From positions 1-44,912 of the IMG/VR virus record IMGVR_UViG_3300035388_000087: 44,912 bases of DNA. One strand, 5' to 3'. The translations under genes were made by a program, and so were the position numbers. Under the pieces are notes generated by a model, which saw nothing but the letters and a program-made list of their open reading frames with translations, searched no databases and was not told where the DNA came from. The first letter of the stretch is position 1; every line of letters begins with the position of its first letter. Source of the DNA: a virus. Below are positions 8,630 through 16,306 of the stretch, one piece after another.

Positions 8630-9051
8630 AGTTCAAATATTTCGAGTTCAAATTCTTCGGGAAGTATTCCCAAAAGTTTTTTCATTGTATCTTTTGAGCT
8701 TGTTACGTCTTTCAGTCCATCGCCATCGATATCGGTGTGAGATTTACCCACAGCAATGCAACCACGTAATTGCCTTACAAAATTGGCTTGATGGATAAGA
8801 ATAAAAGATCTTCCCTTTACACCCAAAACATGAAAGTGCCATCCGTATTTTTTCGAAAATCTTTTTACACAATTGTATTTTCCTGCAGGGATGCAAGAAA
8901 TATTGGAGGCATTATCTTTCCAGGGTAATTCTAAAGTTTTGCACTGGAAAATATCGCGCAAATTTTCGTAAACAGTAAGCATTCCAAGAGTTTGCTTTTT
9001 GTTTATGTCGAGTTTTTTGTTGCCAATTAGGCGGTCGATGCGTAGTTTCAT
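8626..9051 (-). CDS. DUF5675 protein, probable endolysin
   Basis: A 141-aa protein matching DUF5675: an N-terminal strand pair, the TLELPWKDN and SCIPAGKYNC motifs, then RSFILIHQANF, RGCIAVGK and a final helix (KDTMKKLLGIL). Conserved His112-region and Cys/Gly residues sit in the IHQAN and GCIAVG motifs. DUF5675 genes occur regularly in lysis cassettes of Bacteroidota phages, with a cell-wall role assumed but, to my knowledge, not well characterised biochemically. Here it lies between holin-like genes and the spanin, with ATGA overlaps on both sides. Confidence 0.8.
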   Translation of the reverse strand: MKLRIDRLIGNKKLDINKKQTLGMLTVYENLRDIFQCKTLELPWKDNASNISCIPAGKYNCVKRFSKKYGWHFHVLGVKGRSFILIHQANFVRQLRGCIAVGKSHTDIDGDGLKDVTSSKDTMKKLLGILPEEFELEIFEL

Positions 9052-9596
9052 AATCCTATTTTTATAATGTTAAACCAAACAAACAAAGCAATTGCGGCAA
9101 GTATTTCGAGAACTCCGAGCCATTGGGCAAGTTTTCTGCGTTTATTGGAAAATAATCTGCCTTTCCAGAATTGTATCTTTTTACCGAAAAGCATTATTGC
9201 TACTTCCGATTCGTTGATTTTATCTAGTTCGTAAGCCTTTTTTGTACCTCCAGTAATTCCACGTTGAAAATGATAAGATGGCATTTGGTAGGTGCCAGCC
9301 ATAAACAAAAGTGCTATTCCTACTTGTATTGCAATATCCAAAATATCGATTGTGTAGTTCCCAAAACGCTGCAAAGCAAAGGCAAAGAAAAAAGCAGTTG
9401 CCGACATAATATACCATGCAGGGGTTTCTATAAAATGAATGTTTTTAATTGCCCTGCGAATAAGTTTTGGATAAGGTTGTCGAGATCCTTTAAAATAAAA
9501 ACAGCCGTTTTTTTGTCCGCTTAAAACAGTTCTGTATGCAATAAATAATGCCACAAGAAGCATGTAAACCGATATTTCAATAATCTTTGCGATCAT
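9048..9596 (-). CDS. Lysis-region membrane protein
   Basis: A 182-aa protein with about four hydrophobic segments: residues ~8-22 at the N-terminus, AWYIMSATAFFFAFAL, IDILDIAIQVGIALLFMAG and a C-terminal LGVLEILAAIALFVWFNI. It is ATGA-coupled to the holin candidate upstream and the DUF5675 gene downstream. It may help holin function or membrane permeabilisation; no named family is recognised. Length is greater than a simple holin. Confidence 0.65.
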   Translation of the reverse strand: MIAKIIEISVYMLLVALFIAYRTVLSGQKNGCFYFKGSRQPYPKLIRRAIKNIHFIETPAWYIMSATAFFFAFALQRFGNYTIDILDIAIQVGIALLFMAGTYQMPSYHFQRGITGGTKKAYELDKINESEVAIMLFGKKIQFWKGRLFSNKRRKLAQWLGVLEILAAIALFVWFNIIKIGL

Positions 9597-9817
9597 GATT
9601 TCTTACTTTTAAAATCTCGTTTAATTTTACGAATTTGCCAATACAGAAAAATACAGGTGAGTACACCTATTACAACTCCAAGTAAACCATTTACAGTTGC
9701 TAAAGAGAGGTTTAAGGTTTCCTCGGTAAGCATCTGTTTTATATTAAGAATAGAGGCAAAACTTCCAAGGAAAAAACCTGAAATCAGTTGGACATAGTTA
9801 TAAATCATTGGTTTCAT
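9593..9817 (-). CDS. Two-TM holin-like protein
   Basis: A 74-aa protein starting at the Met of MKPMIYNYVQLI; a farther upstream start would extend into the preceding gene. Two TM segments (VQLISGFFLGSFASIL and ATVNGLLGVVIGVLTCIFLY) are followed by a strongly basic tail (RKIKRDFKSKKS), the layout of class II holins. It overlaps the previous small membrane gene by 20 bp and is ATGA-coupled to the next gene. Pore formation is inferred from topology and context. Confidence 0.6.
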   Translation of the reverse strand: MKPMIYNYVQLISGFFLGSFASILNIKQMLTEETLNLSLATVNGLLGVVIGVLTCIFLYWQIRKIKRDFKSKKS

Positions 9818-10010
9818 TGTTTTGATTGTTTTTAGAAAATTTCTTAATAATACCAACACCCATTAGCACAGAGGAAAAAGCAATCATAGCAGAAGCGATT
9901 GTCGGGTCGGGATTATAATTAGGAAGTCCGGATAAATCCAAAACAAGCAAGCCATTGATAAATCCAATGGCACCAAATAAAATTCTGAATTCCGGTGATT
10001 TTAATTTCAT
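9798..10010 (-). CDS. Small membrane protein, holin or antiholin candidate
   Basis: A 70-aa protein with two hydrophobic stretches (ILFGAIGFINGLLVL and SAMIAFSSVLMGVGII), a short central loop with DPDPT-like acidic/proline residues and a polar Asn-rich tail. First gene of the lysis unit behind the late promoter at 10015-10049; only 4 nt separate the -7 element from its ATG, so its mRNA may be leaderless. Together with the 74-aa protein it forms a plausible holin/antiholin pair. Confidence 0.6.
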   Translation of the reverse strand: MKLKSPEFRILFGAIGFINGLLVLDLSGLPNYNPDPTIASAMIAFSSVLMGVGIIKKFSKNNQNNETNDL

Positions 10011-10029
10011 GCTTCAAAGATGAAGCATG
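10008..10029. repeat. Perfect palindrome spanning lysis-unit start and -7 element
   Basis: CATGCTTCA (10008-10016), a 4-base centre, then TGAAGCATG (10021-10029). It covers the ATG of the 70-aa gene and the -7 element of its late promoter. If transcription starts at the ATG, the arms cannot form an RNA hairpin, so a DNA operator is more likely. Confidence 0.6.
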
Positions 10030-10049
10030 TTTTTGGGTTGGAAAAGGAC
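10015..10049 (-). promoter_or_regulatory. Late promoter P10 (GTCCTTT-N20-CATCTTTG)
   Basis: Minus-strand GTCCTTT (10049-10043), exactly 20 bp, then CATCTTTG (10022-10015), 4 nt before the ATG at 10010. It should drive the lysis and distal-tail genes. The -7 element is identical to that at 22363-22370. Confidence 0.75.
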
Positions 10050-10056
10050 AGATTAG

Positions 10057-10545
10057 TTATTGCAAATCCAAATGGTTGAATTCTGCCTTATTAGTAAGAC
10101 CTGGACATTTTACCTTAATTTTAACAAAGTTAAAGTCAGTATACTCATTGTCAAAATACTTAATAACCGTATTTAGATGTCGTAATGCCTTACCATAATG
10201 CTTTGAATATACATAATAAGTAGATTCAGGACTTCCTTTGCCATTATCCCCTTGAGAAAGGTATCGTGCTCTGTTCGAAAAATTTCTTAGTTTTCGATAT
10301 GAATCATATGTAATATGATCGATCATAGTGGGTTTATTAAACGCAGGATCTATTGCATTCTGTGTTTGACCATGTCTTTGATAATGAAGATTACTGATTC
10401 GGGCAAGGTGAGCATTTACAATATGAAGGCATGTATAAAATATAATTGTAATCTTCCAATCCCAAAACTTCTCTTCTTGGACAAGGTGTTCTATTAATTT
10501 TAAATTATCGTTGGCTTGTTTAAGGTGCGAATTTATATCAGGCAT
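10057..10545 (-). CDS. HEPN-like protein, toxin/exclusion candidate
   Basis: A 162-aa, mainly alpha-helical protein resembling HEPN-domain proteins: an N-terminal helix with SHLKQANDNLKLIEHL, then FWDWKITIIFYTCLHIVNAHLA, an R49-x4-H54 arrangement (RISNLH) matching the Rx4-6H motif, and a C-terminal Tyr/Arg-rich helix (YRKLRNFSNRARYL). HEPN proteins are often RNases in toxin-antitoxin, abortive-infection and other defence systems. It overlaps the preceding 161-aa gene by 8 bp, and the pair sits as an island between the tape measure and lysis genes. RNase activity is not shown; the Rx4H placement should be checked by alignment. Confidence 0.6.
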   Translation of the reverse strand: MPDINSHLKQANDNLKLIEHLVQEEKFWDWKITIIFYTCLHIVNAHLARISNLHYQRHGQTQNAIDPAFNKPTMIDHITYDSYRKLRNFSNRARYLSQGDNGKGSPESTYYVYSKHYGKALRHLNTVIKYFDNEYTDFNFVKIKVKCPGLTNKAEFNHLDLQ

Positions 10546-11023
10546 TCTTTTCGCGTGTTAATAATGAATACTGGGTTGGTATTTCAATATTATCACTCTC
10601 CTCTAGTGCCGTAACCGACATATTATAATTAAGTTTTTCGTATTTAGCATTAGTAATTGATTCAGAAAGATATAAGGCTGTTTCTGCATCATCATCATCA
10701 TCTTTAACAACAGCCCAAACTAATACTTCATGGCCCGATAAATCAAAAGCAATATTTACAATGTTTGCCTTACGAGAAACAAATAATTCATAAATAAAAT
10801 CTCCAACTATACTTTTTGCAATATGTTGATGAATAGTATCAGAAGCAAATTTTGCAGACTTAAAAAAATCATCTGACATTAGAGCATTGTACGCTTTTTT
10901 CACTTTTGAATCTGCCATATTAGTATCGAGTTTTAGTTGATCAACTCTTAACTGAGATATATGATTATCAAACCACTCTGCTCTATAATCACACTTAATA
11001 TCGTCTTGGACTGCGCAATTCAT
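10538..11023 (-). CDS. Partner of HEPN-like protein (unknown family)
   Basis: A 161-aa acidic protein: N-terminal helices (HISQLRVDQLKL and SKVKKAYNALMSDDFF), then a predicted alpha/beta part with AFDLSGHEVLVWAVVKDDDD, an unusual run of five Asp near residue 110, and a C-terminal strand near IEIPTQYSLL. It precedes the HEPN-like gene with overlapping ends and has its own upstream promoter/operator region. I do not recognise the family; it lacks the GSxxR motif of MNT nucleotidyltransferase antitoxins. By order and coupling it could be an antitoxin, sensor or regulator of the HEPN-like protein. Confidence 0.6.
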   Translation of the reverse strand: MNCAVQDDIKCDYRAEWFDNHISQLRVDQLKLDTNMADSKVKKAYNALMSDDFFKSAKFASDTIHQHIAKSIVGDFIYELFVSRKANIVNIAFDLSGHEVLVWAVVKDDDDDAETALYLSESITNAKYEKLNYNMSVTALEESDNIEIPTQYSLLTREKNA

Positions 11024-11227
11024 AATTAGGTTCTTTAATGTTATTTTGGTTAGTCTTGTAATAAATATGCAACTAAATTACAACAATTTTGCTGCAAAAG
11101 TATACTTTTTGCAATCAAATGTACATATTTGCACTACAAAATTGCAATTTTTAACAGTTCTTAATAGCATATGATAGCAAGTATACGCATAATGGGCCCA
11201 TGGGGTTACCTGTGAAAACCAAACGGT
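11024..11227 (-). promoter_or_regulatory. Promoter/operator region of the HEPN-like module
   Basis: Between the tape measure stop and the module. It holds a 14-bp perfect palindrome, AAAAGTATACTTTT (11096-11109), extended to TGC...GCA (11093-11113), overlapping a minus-strand -7-like element TACTTTTG (11102-11095). A second -7 element, TACATTTG (11123-11116), has ATTG 21 bp upstream (11148-11145). Also present are another GTATAC near 11181 and a palindrome ATGGGCCCAT (11192-11201). No GTCCTTT late box is present, so this island is probably controlled separately, perhaps by its own product. Confidence 0.55.
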
Positions 11228-14200
11228 TTACCCTACCCTCTTCTGAAAATCATTATAATCTGTTTGTACTTTATCAAGATTTCGTATACTATCTTCATCG
11301 GGAACAATATATCCCTTGAATGGTTGATCTAACTTATTGTTAAGTTTCTCCAGAATTTCAAGCATTAAAGGATCGGTAAAGGTTTTCTCTACTGTGCTGT
11401 TCTCCTTTATTATTTCACGGGCATTGCCGTTTGCAAATGCATTTACTCCAATGGTGCCGTTGATGGCATCAATTAAAGCGGGGGAGTTCATAATCTTACT
11501 CGAATCTTCAGGATTAAAAACTAACTCAGGATCGGCAGTTTCTCCAAAAACACCAAAGCCAGGCACATAAGTTGGCTCATTAAATAATCCGCTTTTGTGT
11601 TTGTTGGTGGTTTTGCGGGCACGGTATTTTTTACCGTCACTGGCTAATATTTGTTGGTAGTTACCTTCGGCAAGAGCGGGAACTGGTTCGGTAGCAATAA
11701 TTCCAATTTGAATGGCTCCCAAAACTCCTGCTAAAATCATAAGTGGAACAACTGGCGCTACTGAAGTAATTGCAACTGCTGTATTAATAATGGCATTCAT
11801 AATACCAATTGCTTTAGTTCTTACTGCCTGATCGTGTTCTATCTTTCTTCTTTTTTTATCAAGTTCATCATCAAGAAAAGCGGTACGGGCAGTGTATTGG
11901 TCGTAAGAAATTTCAGCAGAATTTAATTGTTTGTTGAGCGCTTCTTTCTTCTCGTTAGTTTTTTTCTTAAAATTCTCTAATTGTTGATTCTCTGAATTAG
12001 AAATAATTTTATTTATATCGGAAAAAGTACTTATTGCTAATTGGCCTACTGCTTTAATTTTATCCTCTATCTCCATTGAAGACCAATCGGCACCAAATAG
12101 AAATTTTGATATTGCGCCTTTTTGATCAGGATCGGTAGTTTCTTCGCCTGCAATTTCTGCTTTTAGTGTAGCAATAAGAAGTTGTAAATCGGCAATTTTT
12201 AAACTTAGCGATTCCTTTTCTTCATCGGACAGCATTGCCTGTTCGATGCTCATGCTATCTAAACCACCAGTTGCAAGTTGCTCGTTTAAAAGTGCGGTTA
12301 AACTTTCAAGATGCAATAAAGCCCTTTGTTTCTCATCCTGTTTAAATTGTTCATCGAGTGCTTTTCTTGCTTCCTGATCGCTACCCAAAGCCGTCAATGC
12401 ATTTTGATGAGCAGTTTGGTTAAGATTGGTTTGTGTATCGTAATTTTTAACAATTTCTTCAATATCCTCTTCCCTATATTTCTTTAGGGTATCGGCTTTC
12501 ATTTGCAAATATTCGGCATCGTAGGTGTCGGGAGAATCTAGTTTTGTTGGATCGAAGGCTTTTTTCTTTGCCTTGCCAAATTCTTTATAACTGTAAGATA
12601 ACTTATTGATTCGAGATTCTAAATCAGTTATTGTTTTTTTGCTAGCATTGATTGCTTGCTTATCATTTTCATTAATTAATTTATGAGCTGTTTTTAAATC
12701 GGCAAGATCTTTCTCAAGTTTTATAAGGTTTGAAATTTCTTTTTCAGGTTTCTTGCCACCTTTACCTCCATCACCAGATAATATTTCATCTTGCTCCCAA
12801 ACAAAACCTCTTAAATCATGAATCTGACGGTTATACAGTAGTCTTTTATTATCGGCATATTTCGAATCATTTCCTTCTAAATCTTTTAATCTTTCAGAAT
12901 AAACATTTATCCAATCGTCAATGCTTGCTTTATCTTTTCCTCTTAATTCGTGTTGTTTTTTAGTTAATTCAGTTGCTAAAGCAGCAAGTTTCATTGCATT
13001 AACAGCCGACATATCGTAAAACTCATTTTTATTTTTTCTGAACTTTTCAAGGTTTTTTTCGTCATCAACTGTTATTTCAGTAATCCAATTTATAAATCGG
13101 GACATACTGTCGAAGCCTGATTTTAAAAGCCCATCGCTTTCAGAAACAGAAATTACAAATCTATCCCAGGCAATGCCCATTTTAGAAACAGACCCTGCAA
13201 AGTTGTTGTTTTTAATGTTGTACTCTTCTGTTAACGATGTTCCTTCGATAAGTGCTGTGTTTGCCAAATCCTGAGCATCGGTTATCATATCAATGTTTCC
13301 TGCCAAGGCTGCAAGTACTTGCACTGCTCTGGAGCCATCCAAACCTAAATCTTGAAGTTTGCCGCCCATTATTGTCAAGCCATCGTTATTACCATTCAAG
13401 CCTTTCAATACTTTCAAAAATGCTTCGTTGGCATCGGTATTTAGCAAATTGGTAAACTCTTCTAAATCCATTTTAGCAATTTCGGCATAGGTGCTGGTAT
13501 CAGTAAACATATTAAGTATTACCTTATTCAAGGCTGTTGTACTCATTTCGGTTCGTTGCCCCAACTGATCTAAAGCCGATCCATAACCAATAATATCCTG
13601 AGCCATAATTCCAGCCTGATCGGCAAGTCCACCCATACGCTTAAGGGTTTCAATTAAATATGGAGCCTGAGCATTACTATTTGCCGAAACTTCGTTAATG
13701 GCAGATCCTATTTTCAGCATCGAATCTTTAAATCCAAGACCATATTTCTCACCTACCTTATAAATGCTAGTTAGTTTACCTACTTCGCGTACAGCTTCTT
13801 GGGCATTATCACCCAAATCATCGCCCAATGCAGTCTTTAATTGATTTGCAACTTCAACAAAGTCCAATACATCTTGCTTCGATTTTTTACCCAATCTACC
13901 GGCTTCTTCTGCCAGCAGCATCAATTCTTCGCGCGATGTACGGGTTTTTAAATATTTAAATTCATTTGTTAATTCGCGTACTGCATTACGAGTTAGTCCG
14001 GTTGTTTTCATTACGTTCGACAACTGATCTTCAAACCCAACTAGTTTATTCACCCAACCTTTAAATGCATAAAATACACCTGTTAATGCAAATACACCAG
14101 CAGTTATTTTGGCAAATGTATTTCTGAAATTGCTTGCAAGAGTTTTAAGACTTGCATTTGTTTTTGTAGCAGATCCACGCAATTGTGCCTGTCGGTTTTT

Positions 14201-14527
14201 AATTGCAACTAATTGGGTTTCCAGTTTTTTATAAGCAGCAGTAGTAGGATCTAAATTCTGCATTATCCTATTTAGTTCCTTTTGCCTTTGTGCAAGTTCC
14301 TTTATAGTAAGTTTTTCTATGCCAAGGCTTTCAATTATTTTATCGTGGCGAAGTTTGTTTTGTTTAAGCCGGTCGTTTAGTTTATCCCATTCGGCAGAGC
14401 CTTCGGGCAACTTTTTCATTTCCTTTTTCAGTTGCTTGGCTTCATCTTCCAAATGCCTAAGCGATTTACGAGCCTGGTCGTTATTAATAATAATTTCGAG
14501 TTGAAGTCTGTCAATTTTTAAACTCAT
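11228..14527 (-). CDS. Tail tape measure protein (TP901 type)
   Basis: A 1099-aa tape measure protein that sets tail length and is ejected with DNA. The N-terminus is a long coiled coil (~10-120). Residues ~130-330 hold the conserved TP901-type core (FAKITAGVFALTGVFYAFKG, LGKKSKQDVLDFVEVANQLK). A charged coiled-coil middle (~560-760) and a hydrophobic segment near residue 930-965 (IGIMNAIINTAVAITSVAPV) follow, with a glycine-rich tail region. At about 0.15 nm per residue this implies a tail near 165 nm, a family rule rather than a measurement. It is ATGA-coupled to the 149-aa gene and is the longest gene in the window. Confidence 0.95.
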   Translation of the reverse strand: MSLKIDRLQLEIIINNDQARKSLRHLEDEAKQLKKEMKKLPEGSAEWDKLNDRLKQNKLRHDKIIESLGIEKLTIKELAQRQKELNRIMQNLDPTTAAYKKLETQLVAIKNRQAQLRGSATKTNASLKTLASNFRNTFAKITAGVFALTGVFYAFKGWVNKLVGFEDQLSNVMKTTGLTRNAVRELTNEFKYLKTRTSREELMLLAEEAGRLGKKSKQDVLDFVEVANQLKTALGDDLGDNAQEAVREVGKLTSIYKVGEKYGLGFKDSMLKIGSAINEVSANSNAQAPYLIETLKRMGGLADQAGIMAQDIIGYGSALDQLGQRTEMSTTALNKVILNMFTDTSTYAEIAKMDLEEFTNLLNTDANEAFLKVLKGLNGNNDGLTIMGGKLQDLGLDGSRAVQVLAALAGNIDMITDAQDLANTALIEGTSLTEEYNIKNNNFAGSVSKMGIAWDRFVISVSESDGLLKSGFDSMSRFINWITEITVDDEKNLEKFRKNKNEFYDMSAVNAMKLAALATELTKKQHELRGKDKASIDDWINVYSERLKDLEGNDSKYADNKRLLYNRQIHDLRGFVWEQDEILSGDGGKGGKKPEKEISNLIKLEKDLADLKTAHKLINENDKQAINASKKTITDLESRINKLSYSYKEFGKAKKKAFDPTKLDSPDTYDAEYLQMKADTLKKYREEDIEEIVKNYDTQTNLNQTAHQNALTALGSDQEARKALDEQFKQDEKQRALLHLESLTALLNEQLATGGLDSMSIEQAMLSDEEKESLSLKIADLQLLIATLKAEIAGEETTDPDQKGAISKFLFGADWSSMEIEDKIKAVGQLAISTFSDINKIISNSENQQLENFKKKTNEKKEALNKQLNSAEISYDQYTARTAFLDDELDKKRRKIEHDQAVRTKAIGIMNAIINTAVAITSVAPVVPLMILAGVLGAIQIGIIATEPVPALAEGNYQQILASDGKKYRARKTTNKHKSGLFNEPTYVPGFGVFGETADPELVFNPEDSSKIMNSPALIDAINGTIGVNAFANGNAREIIKENSTVEKTFTDPLMLEILEKLNNKLDQPFKGYIVPDEDSIRNLDKVQTDYNDFQKRVG

Positions 14528-14973
14528 AAGGCCATGCGTATTTGTGTTTGATGGAGGATGTTTTTAAGGCGGTTTTTTTCTTCTTCCGAAAATTCGGACG
14601 AAAGGATGGATAGTAATCTGTTTACAGATCCGTAAACATTGCGCGAATACCAACGAGTATTTTTCTTTTTCTTCTGGCGGCTGGCATTGCCCCATACTGC
14701 TTTGTTAGTGTCGGTTACCCACTGCTTAGTGTTTTTGCTACGTTGGTGCCAGGCAATTTCTATGGCACGGCCATAACTAATAAAGTTAATAAGCAATACA
14801 GGATCTATTCCGTATTTACTCACTTTATAGTCGATGCTATCGAGCAAATCGTCGGAAACTCTAAGGCGTTTCTGTTGAATATCGTCGCGAAGCAAATCGC
14901 AAACAAACTCGCCATGCTGATCGAGTACTTCTTGAATAAAAAGTAGTTCTACATCGTCGTATTTACCTTCCAT
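14524..14973 (-). CDS. Conserved pre-tape-measure tail protein
   Basis: A 149-aa helical, basic protein ending IRMAL, with a Lys-rich patch (ASRQKKKKNTRWYSRNVYG) before a final helix. It heads the late unit behind the promoter at 14978-15012; 4 nt separate the -7 element from ATG. Its ATGA overlap with the tape measure gene suggests coupled translation, the position where siphophages encode tail assembly chaperones. No frameshift partner is evident, so the chaperone role is only positional. Confidence 0.7.
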   Translation of the reverse strand: MEGKYDDVELLFIQEVLDQHGEFVCDLLRDDIQQKRLRVSDDLLDSIDYKVSKYGIDPVLLINFISYGRAIEIAWHQRSKNTKQWVTDTNKAVWGNASRQKKKKNTRWYSRNVYGSVNRLLSILSSEFSEEEKNRLKNILHQTQIRMAL

Positions 14974-14977
14974 AATG

Positions 14978-15012
14978 CAATTTTACTGCAACATGGATGC
15001 ACACGAAAGGAC
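14978..15012 (-). promoter_or_regulatory. Late promoter P15 (GTCCTTT-N20-TAAAATTG)
   Basis: Minus-strand GTCCTTT (15012-15006), exactly 20 bp, then TAAAATTG (14985-14978), 4 nt before ATG 14973. It lies directly downstream of the terminator at 15014-15039 and drives the 149-aa and tape measure genes. Confidence 0.75.
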
Positions 15013-15013
15013 A

Positions 15014-15039
15014 TAAAAAAAGCGGACCTAAGCCCGCTT
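15014..15039 (-). terminator. Intrinsic terminator before late promoter P15
   Basis: On the minus strand, stem AAGCGG/CCGCTT (15039-15034 with 15025-15020), an 8-nt loop and a T run opposite 15020-15014. It ends the 96-aa/60-aa operon. Confidence 0.75.
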
Positions 15040-15049
15040 AAAAAAAAAA

Positions 15050-15232
15050 TTAATGTAATAGATTTGGAGGATCTACTTCATAAAAAAGTTCCCCAACTTC
15101 TACGAAATTCACTCCGTGGTAATCATCTTCATCAACGAGAACCAATTTTTCATTTTTTAATTCCCAAAGGCTTTCAACTTCAATACCTTCTATTTCTACT
15201 TTGTTTCGGTAATACTTTGCAATTGTTTTCAT
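15050..15232 (-). CDS. Small hypothetical protein
   Basis: A 60-aa acidic protein with strands around KVEIEGIEVESLWEL and KLVLVDEDDYHG. Its ATG overlaps the TGA of the 96-aa gene (ATGA), so the two are likely translated together, and a terminator follows 11 bp after its stop. No family is recognised. It could be an anti-host or immunity-type small protein or a pre-tape accessory. Confidence 0.6.
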   Translation of the reverse strand: MKTIAKYYRNKVEIEGIEVESLWELKNEKLVLVDEDDYHGVNFVEVGELFYEVDPPNLLH

Positions 15233-15504
15233 GCGGCTTCCCTTTCATCAATATTTACTTCTACATCGGTAACCATTTCTCTAAACCCATACAAAGTAAA
15301 AAGCACATTGGCTAAGGTGTTAATGTCGTCGGCAGCATACTCCGGATTGCACGACAAATTTTTAATTAATTCGTCCATTTCCCTTTCAGCAAACTTGAAA
15401 CTACCATCAAATTCACCCTCTATTGTATTAAAATAGGGTGCAAGGTCAACTAATTGCTCTGTAATTGGATTGAATACCAAATACGGTTCTTTTAATAAAT
15501 TCAT
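15229..15504 (-). CDS. Small hypothetical protein with Shine-Dalgarno start
   Basis: A 91-aa acidic protein. I chose the ATG at 15504 because GGAGG stands 9 nt upstream of it, unusual for Bacteroidota, where Shine-Dalgarno sequences are rare; a TTG five codons upstream would precede that site. Two helices (FKFAEREMDELIKNL and DDINTLANVLFTLYG) follow a short N-terminal strand region. It lies just downstream of the structured leader at 15524-15586 and is ATGA-coupled to the 60-aa gene. Function unknown. Confidence 0.65.
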   Translation of the reverse strand: MNLLKEPYLVFNPITEQLVDLAPYFNTIEGEFDGSFKFAEREMDELIKNLSCNPEYAADDINTLANVLFTLYGFREMVTDVEVNIDEREAA

Positions 15505-15523
15505 TTTTTTATCCTCCAATGAA

Positions 15524-15586
15524 AAAACCCGCTACGCATCAAAGGTTCGCTAAAACCTCCCCACCGAAATGGAACGCAACGGGTTT
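15524..15586 (-). ncRNA. Structured 5' leader, three-way junction/attenuator-like
   Basis: On the minus-strand RNA an 11-bp closing helix pairs AACCCGUUGCG (15585-15575) with CGUAGCGGGUU (15536-15526), including two G-U pairs. It encloses a stem AGGUU/AACCU (15558-15554 with 15547-15543) and a short CCA/UGG stem (15572-15570 with 15563-15561). Five to six U residues follow, then the GGAGG of the 91-aa gene. The layout fits an attenuator, riboswitch-like leader or protein-binding leader; I match it to no known class. A short 12-codon frame (MRSGFFHWRIKK) ends over the next gene's start. Confidence 0.6.
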
Positions 15587-15643
15587 CCCCTATGTAAGAT
15601 GTGTTAATATTCATTTTTTTAGCGATTTATGATTAACGTTTGC

Positions 15644-15651
15644 AAATATAT
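15644..15651 (-). promoter_or_regulatory. Possible -7 element upstream of the structured leader
   Basis: TATATTTG on the minus strand (15651-15644) matches the Bacteroidota -7 consensus and would start transcription near 15638, ahead of the leader. No clear -33 TTTG at 19-21 bp. The surrounding sequence is nearly repeated at 17301-17320. Confidence 0.35.
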
Positions 15652-15659
15652 ATAAAAAT

Positions 15660-16199
15660 TTATTCAATTTCCATTTTATATTGAGAAGAAGTTGCTTTTA
15701 TTGCTGCCACCCGTTTTTTTTGTGCTGAAGTAAGTTTACCTTCAAGTTCCAAATATCTTGCAAATTCATCAGGGTACTTTTCTAGTAATTGAGTTTCCAT
15801 ATCAGCCTTTTCTTTTTCTAACTTTTGTTTTTCAATAGTAGCGTCACGTATTTTCTTCAATTCACCAAGAATAATTTGATCAAGTGTTGAAAAAATCCAA
15901 ACTTCAAATACTGGATTCAACCATGCAGCAAATTTTAGTGCTAAAATTCGATGCATCCAAGTCCCCGATTGCCCTCTTGTTAAAATAATTTGTTCCTTCT
16001 TTAGTGGTTCTGAATTTCCTCCAAATGGAGTAAATTCAAGAGCCTTAATAAACTCTTTTGCATGATCCGCTTTTAAGAAAAAATCAATTCTTTTTCCAAA
16101 GATTTTTGCCATTTGGGTAGCATTTACCATTACGTTTTCATTTCCTTCAGGTAAGAAGTCTACTTCCTGTTCTTCATAAACAAATTTTACTATTTCCAT
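15660..16199 (-). CDS. KilA-N domain protein
   Basis: A 179-aa protein with a KilA-N DNA-binding domain in residues ~10-112: VNATQMAKIFGK (25-36), FLKADHAKEFIKAL (41-54), RGQSGTWMHRILALKFAAWL (75-94) and FEVWIFSTLDQII. Residues ~115-170 form a coiled coil (Lys/Glu-rich). KilA-N proteins are phage regulators or antirepressors. It diverges from the plus-strand RHH gene, with promoters for both in the 145-bp gap, so the two may regulate each other. The island sits between connector and pre-tape genes, so it looks like late-operon cargo. Confidence 0.85.
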   Translation of the reverse strand: MEIVKFVYEEQEVDFLPEGNENVMVNATQMAKIFGKRIDFFLKADHAKEFIKALEFTPFGGNSEPLKKEQIILTRGQSGTWMHRILALKFAAWLNPVFEVWIFSTLDQIILGELKKIRDATIEKQKLEKEKADMETQLLEKYPDEFARYLELEGKLTSAQKKRVAAIKATSSQYKMEIE

Positions 16200-16222
16200 A
16201 TCTGTTAGTGTTAATGTTTATG

Positions 16223-16254
16223 CAAACATAAAAGTATTTCATAGCAATTCCAAG
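16223..16254 (-). promoter_or_regulatory. Promoter of the KilA-N gene
   Basis: Minus-strand CTTG (16254-16251), 20 bp, then TATGTTTG (16230-16223): a good match to TTTG-N19-21-TAnnTTTG. ATG follows 23 nt after the -7 element. It lacks the GTCC box of the late promoters. Confidence 0.6.
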
Positions 16255-16306
16255 TATTGTTAATAACTTTAATGTGCTTCTACATACTTTTAAGCATGTT
16301 TATATG

